Source of the DNA: Ovoidimarina sp038744785
GTDB lineage: Bacteria > Pseudomonadota > Alphaproteobacteria > Rhodobacterales > Rhodobacteraceae
DNA length: 64,000 nucleotides
NCBI GenBank assembly: GCA_038744785.1
Contig: JBCDLX010000008.1
Span: 1 to 64,000, forward strand
Direction of reading: 5' to 3'
Shown here: positions 43,348-52,836 of the stretch, in pieces
Layout of the letters: the number at the start of each line of letters is the position of its first letter
Position numbering within the stretch: position 1 is the stretch's first letter
Translations under genes and position numbers: made by a program
Notes under the pieces: model-generated
Database searches by the model: none
What the model was told of the DNA's origin: nothing
Seen by the model: only the letters and a program-made list of their open reading frames with translations

Positions 43348-45672
43348 TTAGGTCTTCGGAGCCATGCTGTCTTGGACAGCAGACGAGGCGGCCGCAGCCA
43401 GCTTTGCCTTGTCTTCTTCGTTGGCGGCCTCGCCGTTCTCGGAATCGGGCATCGCAACACGAACCTCGCGCCGTGCAAATGGGATGCCCGCCTCGCCCAG
43501 ACGCTTGTGCACCTCGGTAAAGATGGCTTTCCGCATCGACCATTGCTTGCCTGGCTTGGCCATGAACTTGCCCCGGATCACCATACCCACGTCATTGAAC
43601 TCTTTGACACCCTGGCTTTTAAAGGGTTGTAGGAAATCCTGACCGAACTCGGGATGTTCCAAAAGGTCCTGGCCGATCTGTTTAAAGATCTTGCGGACCT
43701 GCTCGGGATCGGTGTCGAAGGGCAGCGTGAAAGCCAACTTCATGATGCCCCAATCGCGGGAGAAGTTTTTCAAGCTACCGATCTCACCATAAGGTATCGT
43801 AAAAACCGGCCCGCGATGGTGACGTAAGCGCATTGAGCGGATCGAGATCTTTTCTACCGTGCCCATTGTATCGGGATTTATCTCGACATATTCATCGATG
43901 CGGAACGCGTCGTCCATTAGGAAGAACGCGCCTGAGACCACGTCGGTTACCAGCTTCTGAGCACCAAACCCGATGGCCAGACCGGCGATGCCAGCACCGG
44001 CCAGCAATGGCGTCGTATCGATGCCAAGCTCGCTCAATCCGACCAGCGTGAATAGAACGATAATGGCAACCTTGATACAGGCTAGCAGGAGCGGCAGGAC
44101 CGTCGAAAGCCTTGAACTCCCGGCCCCGCCCCCTTCGCCGCCGCCCATCTCGGCAGGGTCTGCAGGCCCTTCGCCCGCTTTTTCGGCAGCGAGCTTTCTG
44201 TTGATCAGAAGGACGGCCAATTCCCAGCTTAGGTAACCCAGGATCAGGATCGCACTGACATCGAACGCAGCTTCGACGACGCGACCGGCGGCCCCTGCCC
44301 CTGCAAGCATTTCGGTCGAAAGGCCCCACGCATTCGCGATTGTGATCAAGACCAGACCAAAGACGGCCACCCGGCCAATCCGCTTGTACGAGTTCTTCGT
44401 TGTCGCATGGGCCTCAGCCGCGATGTCGCCTTCGCCTTTCATCGGCGGGACAAGATGGTGGACCAGCCCGCGGATGAACGTGTCGAACGCAGGCGCCATC
44501 AGCAACAGGGTCAGGGTCAGAATGTCGGGCCGACCAAACAGCATCTGGCCAGCCCCATAGCTCACGATGGTCGCAGCCAGCCACCACATCACAAACACCG
44601 CCCCAATCGCGAAGGCCGGATAGGCTTTGGCGACGCGTTCTTCGAACGGCGTGACCTCGCTTTCGTCGCCGCGCATCATCGTTACGATGCCGTCCCAGCA
44701 ACTCCAGATGATCCAAGCCAGGTAGATCCGGAACAGAAAGTCGAACCAGAACGCGAGCCCAAGCGAGCCCATCTCGATTCCGGCAAGAAAGTTAAACCGC
44801 GCGATGACCGCACCGAGCCCACCCACGATCGCAAGCCCGACCGGGTGGATGGTGAGGAACTGTGCAGTCTTGGTGTCTGTGTGCACCATCCGGTACTCGG
44901 CAAGATGCGGTGCCAGAAGAAAGCGCGCTACGGAGTACACCAAGCGCGGCAATAGGATCAGGGAGAACAGAATCGTGCCGGCTAAAGGCAAGAGTTCGCC
45001 TTCGAGCACCTGATTGAGCGCGATCAAGGCCGCCGCATAGAACACAAATATACCCATCAGATCGCGGACAACCCGATTTGCAAGAAAGCTCACCGTTTGA
45101 ACAAGTGTCGGGTCAGGCACATTTTCCTGGCGCGGAAGCCAGCGTTGGATCACCCGGTTCGCCAGCCATTCGGCCACGAGCCCGACAATCACCGCAATCG
45201 CAAGGCTTGCAAGCAGACGCCCCCATCCCGACGCACCAAAACGGTCGTTGAAGGTCTCGAACGCGTGCCCTTGCGCAACCACGGCCTGCGCCCCGTTCGC
45301 GAACCCGCTGAGAAGCGTTGTGAAGGCGCCAACTGTTCCGTGAAAAAAGAACTCGCCAAAGTTCGGCGCCGCCACCTCGGCGTCCGTTGCCGCGGCCTGG
45401 GAATGAAGCTGATCCAAAAGGACCGTTCTTAATTGTTCGTCCGACATGCGGGCGACCATCGCGTCAATCGCTTCTGCAGTCAGGTCTTCGGGGATCTCAA
45501 TCGTCGCGGCGCCCTCGGCGTCTCCGGCAGGTAGCGAAAGCTGCGCACCCGCCGGCGCCATGGACGTCAAGAAGAATAGAAACGCTGCGATGAGGAACGC
45601 CCGAACCGATCCGGCTATAGCTGCCCCCGAACCGTTTCGCACGCCAAACCGTGCCAAAATCATTGACGTCAT
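43348..45672 (-). CDS. Large MscS-family mechanosensitive channel
   Basis: A 774-aa membrane protein with a signal peptide (ending APAGAQ) and a periplasmic N-terminal domain, then about 10 helices. The pore helix and beta domain are clear: TTPLLAGAGIAGLAIGFGAQKLVTDVVSGAFFLMDDAFRIDEYVEI. It opens under membrane tension and releases solutes. The size matches MscK/YbdG-like large channels. Start at 45672 has a weak AGG site; ATG 45663 is possible. 45673-45916 upstream has no gene. Confidence 0.9.
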   Translation of the reverse strand: MTSMILARFGVRNGSGAAIAGSVRAFLIAAFLFFLTSMAPAGAQLSLPAGDAEGAATIEIPEDLTAEAIDAMVARMSDEQLRTVLLDQLHSQAAATDAEVAAPNFGEFFFHGTVGAFTTLLSGFANGAQAVVAQGHAFETFNDRFGASGWGRLLASLAIAVIVGLVAEWLANRVIQRWLPRQENVPDPTLVQTVSFLANRVVRDLMGIFVFYAAALIALNQVLEGELLPLAGTILFSLILLPRLVYSVARFLLAPHLAEYRMVHTDTKTAQFLTIHPVGLAIVGGLGAVIARFNFLAGIEMGSLGLAFWFDFLFRIYLAWIIWSCWDGIVTMMRGDESEVTPFEERVAKAYPAFAIGAVFVMWWLAATIVSYGAGQMLFGRPDILTLTLLLMAPAFDTFIRGLVHHLVPPMKGEGDIAAEAHATTKNSYKRIGRVAVFGLVLITIANAWGLSTEMLAGAGAAGRVVEAAFDVSAILILGYLSWELAVLLINRKLAAEKAGEGPADPAEMGGGEGGGAGSSRLSTVLPLLLACIKVAIIVLFTLVGLSELGIDTTPLLAGAGIAGLAIGFGAQKLVTDVVSGAFFLMDDAFRIDEYVEINPDTMGTVEKISIRSMRLRHHRGPVFTIPYGEIGSLKNFSRDWGIMKLAFTLPFDTDPEQVRKIFKQIGQDLLEHPEFGQDFLQPFKSQGVKEFNDVGMVIRGKFMAKPGKQWSMRKAIFTEVHKRLGEAGIPFARREVRVAMPDSENGEAANEEDKAKLAAAASSAVQDSMAPKT

Positions 45673-45916
45673 TAGACCTGTCCCCTGATCGCGCCATCGG
45701 TGCCCAGCGCATTGACGCCGCACCCGACTCCCTCGTGTCGACGAAGCTTAGCTGCAGTTCCGGACCGTGAATAGGGCTATCGTCGTCCGGAAGCGACTGC
45801 GCCCCTCGCCGCTGCACCAGCAGACGAATACAGGTGATCCGCCACGCATGAAACAATACAGGACAAAAGGGTTTATTCCATATATTTCATGGCAGTATCA
45901 CGCACTTTGAGATGCG

Positions 45917-47224
45917 TCACCCATCTGCCAAAATTGAAGGTTCGCGGCGGGCGGCGCATGTGCCCCGAGAACAAATACGACAGCTTGTGCCGATGGGTTC
46001 GACCGGGCCTGTTTCGCGCCCCGGACCGTCATCTGGCAGAACCAGCATCGACGCCTCAAAGACCACAGGACCGTCGAAACCTGCAGGATGCGCAGGTTGG
46101 GAAATAGCGTAGGCCAGAAATCGTCGGGGTCGACGACCAGCCTGTTCCACACGGGTGCGGACCGGGCTCATCGGGCGGGCCAGTGCCTGATAAAGCGGGA
46201 GAAGAGGACACGCGGCCCCAAAACGCGGCAGGCTGAACCCATCGACCGGTTTGCGGAACGTAAGCGTCCCCGAGGCATCGCAAATCGCAAGTCCGACGGC
46301 ACCAAGTTGCGGTGTATCCGGAAGCGCGGCCATGCGCCGAAACACCGACGCAAGATCCACTTCAAAAGCACGTGCAAGCGCCGCCGGATCGGGCCCATAC
46401 TGTGCTAGCGCCTCGCGCATTGCGGGCAGCGGCATTGCTTCGGCATCCTTGCGATAGCGCACCAGATAGTCCCGGGCCAGCGCTGTCGCGGCAGGGCTCG
46501 TCAGAACACTTGCACTTTCGATTAGCGAACTGATCTCGGGCGGCAAGGCACGCTCCAACGGGGAAATGTGATAGCCCTGCCCCTCGAGCCACGCTTCGAG
46601 TTCCTCCTGCGGGGCAGCCACGCCCTTGTCTGCGTCTGCGCCCGCATCAAGATAAGAGACCAACGCTTGACTTGCATCTGCAAGCCGCTGGCTATCCTCG
46701 TATATATTGCGGTGAAACCGAGCCTGCCATTCAGGATCCACTTCTTCGTCGCCTGCGAGGATGCCGCTGGCGGACCGGATCGCGGTGACGGTGGACAGAA
46801 TGTCGTGCAAAGAGGCTGAAAGGAATGGATCGTGCGTAAGCCTGTCGTTCAGAACTTCGACCGTCCGCTCCATCGATCCAATTCTGCGCGATTGCGCCGC
46901 CACAAGCTGTGCCCACCCCGGGAAGCGTCCGGCGAATTCCTCCAGTCTTGGGGCTTCAGCCCGTGCTTGCGGCGCGGCCCCTGCGGCATCGCGCAGTGCA
47001 TCCAGAAGCGCTCCGTCTGCGCCTTCGGCCAAAATCTGAGGCGTGACCTCAAGCGCTTCGGCAATCCGGTTCAGGAGGCGACCGCCGATTCTGCGGCGAT
47101 TGTGTTCGATCAGATTGAGGTAAGAGGCCGAGATATCGCAAAGCTCGGCAAGCCGCGCTTGTTTCAGACCGCGGTCAATACGGCGTTCTCGGATGCGACT
47201 GCCGGTCAATGAGGGTTTGGCCAC
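45917..47224 (-). CDS. XRE-family regulator with short-chain fatty acyl-CoA domain (ScfR/RamB-like)
   Basis: A 435-aa regulator: XRE helix-turn-helix (about 8-62, TGSRIRERRIDRGLKQARLAELCDISASYLNLIEHNRRRIGG) and a long C-terminal DUF2083-type domain that ends with the family Cys cluster, GTSCRICSRGTCAARREPS. This class senses short-chain acyl-CoA and controls acetate or propionate genes. The GTG start at 47224 (AAGGA upstream) is preferred over an upstream in-frame start. It diverges from a branched-chain-type ABC transporter, its likely target. Confidence 0.83.
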   Translation of the reverse strand: MAKPSLTGSRIRERRIDRGLKQARLAELCDISASYLNLIEHNRRRIGGRLLNRIAEALEVTPQILAEGADGALLDALRDAAGAAPQARAEAPRLEEFAGRFPGWAQLVAAQSRRIGSMERTVEVLNDRLTHDPFLSASLHDILSTVTAIRSASGILAGDEEVDPEWQARFHRNIYEDSQRLADASQALVSYLDAGADADKGVAAPQEELEAWLEGQGYHISPLERALPPEISSLIESASVLTSPAATALARDYLVRYRKDAEAMPLPAMREALAQYGPDPAALARAFEVDLASVFRRMAALPDTPQLGAVGLAICDASGTLTFRKPVDGFSLPRFGAACPLLPLYQALARPMSPVRTRVEQAGRRPRRFLAYAISQPAHPAGFDGPVVFEASMLVLPDDGPGRETGPVEPIGTSCRICSRGTCAARREPSILADG

Positions 47225-47275
47225 CTGGGAATATCCTTGGCTTTCAACGGCTTTCTGCGCGCGCGAGAAAAATAA

Positions 47276-47283
47276 TTTACAAA
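47276..47283. promoter_or_regulatory. TTTACAAA, candidate ScfR/RamB-type site in the divergent promoter
   Basis: The gap 47225-47433 separates the regulator from the transporter operon. TTTACAAA is one mismatch from the TTTGCAAA-like core reported for RamB/ScfR-type regulators. A single octamer is weak evidence. Confidence 0.25.
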
Positions 47284-47433
47284 CGACGCCACCGCTCTGT
47301 GTAATCGTTGACAAAAAAACTATTGGTTTCAAGTGCCTTGTTGCGGAATTTTCCAGCTCTAACTGATAATGTCGCAGCCTTTACTAGGCCGCCGAGGGTG
47401 GAGGCTTTCGGCAAACCTTACGGGAGGACTTAC

Positions 47434-48798
47434 ATGTCTCAATCGAAACTGACCCGTCGCGGGCTCTTAAAGACCTCGGCTGTCGGCAGCGCGGGCCTTG
47501 CTGTACCGACAATCTTCACCAGTGCCGCGTGGTCGGATGGTCACACGGGATTCACCAACGCGCCCGAGGGCGACACGGTCACGTTGGGCTTCAACGTGCC
47601 CCAAACCGGTCCTTACGCTGACGAAGGCGCCGACGAGTTGCGCGCCTACGAACTTGCGGTCGAGCATCTGAACGGCGGTGGCGACGGCGGGATGATCCCG
47701 ACGTTTTCGTCCAAGACGCTGGAGGGCAATGGCATCCTCGGCAAGAAAGTCGAATACGTCACGGGCGATACGCAAACCAAGTCTGACGCCGCGCGCGCAT
47801 CGGCCCGTTCGATGATCGAAAAGGACGGCGCAGTCATGATCACTGGCGGATCGTCTTCGGGCGTGGCGGTGGCCGTGCAGGCGCTATGTCAAGAGGCCGG
47901 CATCATATTCATGGCGGGTCTCACCCACTCGAACGACACCACCGGCAAAGATCGGAAGGCCAACGGCTTCCGCCACTTCTTCAATTCGTACATGTCGGGT
48001 GCGGCGCTTGCGCCGATCCTGGCCGCGAATTACGGCACGGACCGGAAAGCCTATCACCTGACGGCCGACTACAACTGGGGCTACACGACAGAGGAAGCCG
48101 TTCGGACCTCGACCGAAGGCGTGGGCTGGGAAACAGTGGAAACGGTTCTGACGCCGCTGACGCAAACGGACTTCTCGTCCTACATCGCGCCGGTTCTGCA
48201 AACAGATGCCGACGTTCTGGTTCTCAACCACTATGGCGGCAACATGGTCAACTCGCTGACCAACGCCGTTCAGTTCGGACTGCGCGACCGTGAGGTCAAC
48301 GGCAAGAACTTCGAGATCGTGGTTCCTTTGTACTCGCGCCTCATGGCGCGCGGTGCGGGCGCGAACGTCAAGGGCATCTTCGGCTCGACGAACTGGCACT
48401 GGTCGCTGCCCGACGAAGGGTCGCAGGCGTTCACTCGCTCGTTCGGTACGAAGTACGGCTTCCCACCGTCGCAGGCGGCACACACCTGCTACGTGCAGAC
48501 GCTGCTTTACGCGGACGCTGTGAACCGGGCGGGCTCGTTCAACCCCTGCGCTGTCGGCGAAGCTCTGAAGGATTTCGAGTTCGACGGGCTTGGCAATGGA
48601 CCAACGCTCTATCGCGGCGACGACCATCAGTGCTTCAAGGACGTGCTTGTGGTGAAGGGGAAGGAAAACCCGACATCGGAATTCGACCTTCTGGAGATCG
48701 TCGAAATCACGCCGGTCGCGCAAGTGACCTATGCACCCGATCACCCGCAATTCGGCGGCGCCGACGCTTCGCTGGGCGAGTGCAACCCGGGCGCATAG
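47434..48798 (+). CDS. Branched-chain-type ABC transporter substrate-binding protein
   Basis: A 454-aa periplasmic protein with a Tat signal (LTRRGLLKTSAVGSAGLAVPTIFTSAAWSD). The type I fold is clear: VTLGFNVPQTGPYADEGADELRAYELAVEHLNGGGDG and later GKKVEYVTGDTQTKSDAARASARSMI. It is of the LivK/AmiC class, which binds amino acids, amides, urea or carboxylates. The divergent acyl-CoA-type regulator suggests a short-chain carboxylate. The ATG at 47434 has GGGAGG upstream. Four cysteines are present in the mature protein. Confidence 0.87.
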   Translation: MSQSKLTRRGLLKTSAVGSAGLAVPTIFTSAAWSDGHTGFTNAPEGDTVTLGFNVPQTGPYADEGADELRAYELAVEHLNGGGDGGMIPTFSSKTLEGNGILGKKVEYVTGDTQTKSDAARASARSMIEKDGAVMITGGSSSGVAVAVQALCQEAGIIFMAGLTHSNDTTGKDRKANGFRHFFNSYMSGAALAPILAANYGTDRKAYHLTADYNWGYTTEEAVRTSTEGVGWETVETVLTPLTQTDFSSYIAPVLQTDADVLVLNHYGGNMVNSLTNAVQFGLRDREVNGKNFEIVVPLYSRLMARGAGANVKGIFGSTNWHWSLPDEGSQAFTRSFGTKYGFPPSQAAHTCYVQTLLYADAVNRAGSFNPCAVGEALKDFEFDGLGNGPTLYRGDDHQCFKDVLVVKGKENPTSEFDLLEIVEITPVAQVTYAPDHPQFGGADASLGECNPGA

Positions 48799-48907
48799 TC
48801 TCCCTTCTCCGGGCGCCTTCTGGCGCCCGGACATCCCTCGGTTCCTGATACCGGCCCCGAAACGGGGTGGGGCACGGTCGGTCCAGTCAAAGCGAGAGAG
48901 CGAACCC

Positions 48908-49939
48908 ATGGAAGCCATTATCCTTCAGGTCATGAACGGCCTCGACAAAGGCTCTGCCTATGCGCTGATTGCGCTGGGTCTGACGCTGATATTCGGCACG
49001 CTTGGTGTCGTGAACTTCGCGCATGGCGCGCTCTTCATGATCGGGGCGTTCTGCGCGGTCACGCTGAACCGTATCCTGACGCTCAGCCATGAGGTTGTGG
49101 ACGAAACCCGCACCGACTTTTTGGGCAATCCCCTGAAGGTCGATGTGCCTTACATCTACGACTGGTTCGGAGAAACAACCGGGGCCGCGATCATCGACTG
49201 GGCGGTGCCCCTTTCGATCCTCTTTGCCATTCCGATCATGGTTGGCATCGGCTTTGCAATGGAGCGCGGTCTGATCAAGTACTTCTACAAGCGCCCGCAT
49301 GCCGACCAGATACTTGTCACTTTCGGCCTGGCCATCGTGCTGCAGGAGATAATCAAGTATTTCTATGGCGCGAACCCGATCCCCACGCCCGCGCCGCAAA
49401 CCTTTGCGGGCTCGTTCGATTTTGGTGCGATGATCGGGCTTGATCCGGGCACGCTGATCTACCCCTACTGGCGGATCATATATTTTGCCTTCGCGATGAC
49501 CATCATTACCGGCGTCTTCGCCTTCCTGCAGTTCACCACCTTCGGAATGGTTGTCCGCGCCGGCATGGCGGATCGGGAAACCGTTGGTCTACTGGGCATC
49601 GATATCGACAAGCGGTTCACGATCATGTTCGGCATAGCCGCCGCCGTCGCGGGGCTAGCCGGCGTGATGTATACACCAATCAACTCGCCCAACTATCACA
49701 TGGGGATGGATTTCCTGGTCCTCAGCTTTGTCGTGGTGGTCGTGGGCGGTATGGGCAGTCTTCCGGGTGCAGTTCTGGCTGGCTTCCTTCTGGGTATTCT
49801 TGAAAGTCTTGCCTCGCTGGGTTGGGTCATCGATCTGATCCCCGGCATTAACCAGATCATCATCTACCTCGTCGCCATCATCGTCCTCTTGACCCGTCCA
49901 AGGGGTCTGATGGGGCGCAAAGGCGTGATGGAGGATTAA
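48908..49939 (+). CDS. Branched-chain-type ABC transporter permease (LivH-like)
   Basis: A 343-aa membrane protein with about eight segments. LivH marks: NGLDKGSAYALIALGLTLIFGTLGVVNFAHGALFMIGAF at the start and SFVVVVVGGMGSLPGAVLAGFLLGILESL near the end. An insertion between the first helices (ETRTDFLGNPLKVDVPYIYDWFGET) makes it longer than usual LivH (about 300 aa). It forms the channel with the next gene, which starts 4 nt after its stop. Confidence 0.9.
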   Translation: MEAIILQVMNGLDKGSAYALIALGLTLIFGTLGVVNFAHGALFMIGAFCAVTLNRILTLSHEVVDETRTDFLGNPLKVDVPYIYDWFGETTGAAIIDWAVPLSILFAIPIMVGIGFAMERGLIKYFYKRPHADQILVTFGLAIVLQEIIKYFYGANPIPTPAPQTFAGSFDFGAMIGLDPGTLIYPYWRIIYFAFAMTIITGVFAFLQFTTFGMVVRAGMADRETVGLLGIDIDKRFTIMFGIAAAVAGLAGVMYTPINSPNYHMGMDFLVLSFVVVVVGGMGSLPGAVLAGFLLGILESLASLGWVIDLIPGINQIIIYLVAIIVLLTRPRGLMGRKGVMED

Positions 49940-49943
49940 GGAC

Positions 49944-51149
49944 ATGCTTGGACTGAACAAAAAAGACCTCTCTCTGTTCCTGCTTGTGATCGTCCTGACG
50001 ATGCTGGCGCCCTTCATCCTGAATCCCTTCCCCGAAAGCTCGGGCATGGCGCAGTTCAACGCAGGCTACCCCGATCTGATGCAGCGGTTCGTGATCTTCG
50101 GGATCTTCGCCATCGGGTTCAACATTCTCTTTGGTCTGACCGGCTATCTCAGCTTCGGTCACGCCGCCTTCCTGGGCGTCGGGTCCTACGGCGCGATCTG
50201 GATGATGAAGCTGGTCACGCTGAACGTGATCCCGGCAATCATTATGGGCATGATCCTTGCGGGCCTGTTCGCGATCCTCGTGGGCTACGTGTCGCTGCGC
50301 CGGTCGGGCATCTACTTTTCGATCCTTACGCTGGCCTTTGCGCAGATGTCCTACGCGCTCGCCTACTCGGTCTTGACCCCTTTGACAGGCGGGGAAACGG
50401 GGCTTCAGCTAAAAACGACCGACCGTCCGATACTTTCGAACCTTGCGGAGGGTGAAATCGGACGGGCAAACCTCTTTGGGCTCGATATGCGCACCAGCTA
50501 TGAGCTGAACGTCGGAGACTGGCTGTTTACCTTTAACACAGGCTACTACATCGCTGCGCTCGTTATGCTTGTGGCCTTCTACGTGTCGATCCGGATCTTC
50601 CGCTCGCCCTTCGGCATGATGCTGCGGGCGGTGAAATCGAACCAGCAGCGGATGAACTATACTGGCCTGAACCCCAAGCCCTACACGCTGGCCGCCTTCG
50701 TGATCTCTGGGATGTATGCCGGTCTGGCGGGTGGTCTGATGGTGGCGATGGACACCCAGGCCGGACCCGAGCGGATGTTCTGGACGGCCTCTGGAGAGGT
50801 TGTGCTGATGACCATCCTCGGCGGTGTCGGCACGCTCATCGGTCCGGTCCTCGGCGCGGGCATGATCAAATACATGGAAAACATCATTTCCAAGATCAAT
50901 TCGACGATCCTGCACGAATGGTTCGCCTTCATGCCGGACGGGATGGAAGACGCACTGGTGACTATGGTCTACCCGTTCATCGGCAAAGGCTGGCACCTGA
51001 CGCTGGGCATCGTGTTCATGCTGGTCGTGATCTTCCTTCCAGGCGGCCTCGTCGAAGGCGGTCAGCGGATCGGTCGATTGTTCGGGCGCAAAAAGAAGAA
51101 GCCCGGCGCCGAGACGGATACCGCCTCTGCCAAAACGCCCGCGGAATAA
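49944..51149 (+). CDS. Branched-chain-type ABC transporter permease (LivM-like)
   Basis: A 401-aa membrane protein of about ten segments. LivM motifs include NILFGLTGYLSFGHAAFLGVGSYGAI and GPVLGAGMIKYMENIISK with a cytoplasmic Lys-rich end (GRKKKKPGAETDTASAK). A periplasmic loop of about 50 residues (TTDRPILSNLAEGEIGRANLFGLDMRTSYELN) is inserted. It pairs with the LivH-like permease. The ATPase gene follows after 12 nt. Confidence 0.9.
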   Translation: MLGLNKKDLSLFLLVIVLTMLAPFILNPFPESSGMAQFNAGYPDLMQRFVIFGIFAIGFNILFGLTGYLSFGHAAFLGVGSYGAIWMMKLVTLNVIPAIIMGMILAGLFAILVGYVSLRRSGIYFSILTLAFAQMSYALAYSVLTPLTGGETGLQLKTTDRPILSNLAEGEIGRANLFGLDMRTSYELNVGDWLFTFNTGYYIAALVMLVAFYVSIRIFRSPFGMMLRAVKSNQQRMNYTGLNPKPYTLAAFVISGMYAGLAGGLMVAMDTQAGPERMFWTASGEVVLMTILGGVGTLIGPVLGAGMIKYMENIISKINSTILHEWFAFMPDGMEDALVTMVYPFIGKGWHLTLGIVFMLVVIFLPGGLVEGGQRIGRLFGRKKKKPGAETDTASAKTPAE

Positions 51150-51161
51150 GGAGAAAGACCG

Positions 51162-51917
51162 ATGGGAATTCTCGAAGTCAAAGACGTGGGCAAACGGTTC
51201 GGCGGCCTTCAGGCTCTGGGAGATGTGAACCTGAGCGTCCAGGAAAACACGGTCCACGCGATCATTGGCCCTAACGGCGCAGGTAAGTCGACGCTGCTGA
51301 ACGTGCTCGTCGGCAAGTTGATCCCCGATAGCGGTTCGGTGATGTTCGATGGCCAGTCCGTTCTGGGACGTAGCCCACACGAGATCAACCAGATGGGGAT
51401 CAGCCGGGTGTTTCAAACGCCTGAAATTTTCGGCGACCTGACGGTGTTCGAAAACGTCATGATCCCCTGCTTTGCCAAACGCGACGGCGCCTTCCGCATG
51501 CACGCCTTTGAAAGCGTTGGCGCCGAAGCCGACATCGTCGCGCAGGCCGAAGAAATCCTCGACGATGTCAACATGCTCGAGAAACGGGACATGCACGCAG
51601 CCTCCCTGTCGCGCGGCGACAAGCGACGGTTGGAGATGGCCATGTGCCTTGTCCAGAACCCCCGCCTTCTGCTGCTTGACGAACCGACCGCCGGGATGGC
51701 GCGCGCCGATACCAACAACACGATCGACCTGTTGAAAGAGATCAACGAGAAGCGCGATATCACGATGGCGATCATCGAACACGATATGCATGTCGTCTTT
51801 TCGCTGGCTGAACGAATTACCGTTCTGGCACAGGGCACACCACTTGTCGAAGACACGCCAGAGAACATCAAGGGCCATCCCAAGGTCCAGGAAGCCTACT
51901 TGGGCACGACCCATTAA
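51162..51917 (+). CDS. Branched-chain-type ABC transporter ATPase (LivG-like)
   Basis: A 251-aa ATPase with Walker A GPNGAGKST, Q-loop FQTPEIFGDLTVFENVMIP, signature LSRGDKRRLEMAM, Walker B LLLLDEPTAGMARAD and H-loop EHDMHVVF. The signature is LSRGD in place of LSGGQ or LSYGQ, as is common in LivG-like proteins. It works with the LivF-like ATPase 15 nt downstream. GGAG lies upstream of the ATG. Confidence 0.9.
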   Translation: MGILEVKDVGKRFGGLQALGDVNLSVQENTVHAIIGPNGAGKSTLLNVLVGKLIPDSGSVMFDGQSVLGRSPHEINQMGISRVFQTPEIFGDLTVFENVMIPCFAKRDGAFRMHAFESVGAEADIVAQAEEILDDVNMLEKRDMHAASLSRGDKRRLEMAMCLVQNPRLLLLDEPTAGMARADTNNTIDLLKEINEKRDITMAIIEHDMHVVFSLAERITVLAQGTPLVEDTPENIKGHPKVQEAYLGTTH

Positions 51918-51932
51918 CGGGAGGCAAAGGAC

Positions 51933-52688
51933 ATGAACGAACGCCCCGACTTTTCCGCCCACGCCAACAAGGCGTCAACGGCGCCGGCCTTCTTCTCGGT
52001 CTATGACATGCACGCCTATTACGGCGAAAGCTATATCGTTCAGGGGGTCAGCTTCACTGTGCACGAGGGCGAAATCCTCGCCCTGCTCGGTCGGAACGGT
52101 GCTGGCAAAACCTCGACCCTGCGTGCGGTCGCGCGCGTCGGTAGCCCGGCGGTCACGCATGGTGAGATCTGGCTTGATCACCAGCCCCTGCACAACATGT
52201 CGTCAGCACAGGCCGCACAGGCCGGTCTGGCACTGGTGCCCGAAGACCGCCGCATCATCCAGGGCCTGACGGTGGAAGAAAACCTGAAGCTCGCCCAGAT
52301 CGCGCCGCCAATCGGCTGGACGCTGGATCGGGTCTACGACCTGTTTCCCCGCCTGGGCGAGCGGAAGACGCAGGAAGGCACGACGCTTTCGGGCGGCGAA
52401 CAGCAGATGCTTTCGATTGCCCGCGCGCTTTGCCGCGATATTAAGGTGCTGCTTCTCGACGAACCCTACGAGGGACTTGCACCCGTAATCGTTGATGAAA
52501 TCGAGAAAACGCTGGTCCACATCAAGGAACAGGGGATAACCACGGTGATCGTCGAACAGAACGCCGTGCGCGCGCTGCAACTTGCGGACCGTGCGGTGAT
52601 CCTTGACACCGGCAGCATCGTCTATGACGGCGACGCCGAAGAGGTGCTGAACGACGAAGCGCTGCGCGCCGAGTACCTCGCGATCTAA
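51933..52688 (+). CDS. Branched-chain-type ABC transporter ATPase (LivF-like)
   Basis: A 251-aa ATPase: Walker A GRNGAGKTS, Q-loop PEDRRIIQGLTVEENL, signature LSGGEQQMLSIARAL, Walker B LLLDEPYEGLAP and H-loop EQN. It is the last gene of the five-gene operon. Relative to LivF it has a longer N-terminus (about 20 residues before the first strand). Hairpins downstream at 52726-52756 may end the transcript. Confidence 0.9.
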   Translation: MNERPDFSAHANKASTAPAFFSVYDMHAYYGESYIVQGVSFTVHEGEILALLGRNGAGKTSTLRAVARVGSPAVTHGEIWLDHQPLHNMSSAQAAQAGLALVPEDRRIIQGLTVEENLKLAQIAPPIGWTLDRVYDLFPRLGERKTQEGTTLSGGEQQMLSIARALCRDIKVLLLDEPYEGLAPVIVDEIEKTLVHIKEQGITTVIVEQNAVRALQLADRAVILDTGSIVYDGDAEEVLNDEALRAEYLAI

Positions 52689-52725
52689 GGGCGAACGCCC
52701 ACGCATCTACCAGCCACGACCTGAG

Positions 52726-52756
52726 GGCCAGTTAAGCGTTCGCTGGCCTTAACGCT
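52726..52756 (+). terminator. Overlapping hairpins after the branched-chain-type ABC operon
   Basis: GGCCAG (52726-52731) pairs with CTGGCC (52743-52748), and alternatively AGCGTT (52735-52740) with AACGCT (52751-52756), the latter followed by CTTTCG. The two stems exclude each other. The T-tract is poor. Confidence 0.35.
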
Positions 52757-52836
52757 CTTTCGTCTGCAGAGTGATCGTTTCGAACGGGACGCGGCTGTCC
52801 GAACGCGGCGCCGCAAACGACGGCCATGAGCCCACC

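Noticed and set aside
47884..48918. A 344-codon open frame on the minus strand
   Set aside because: Antisense to the branched-chain-type binding-protein gene; Arg/Val-rich without motifs.
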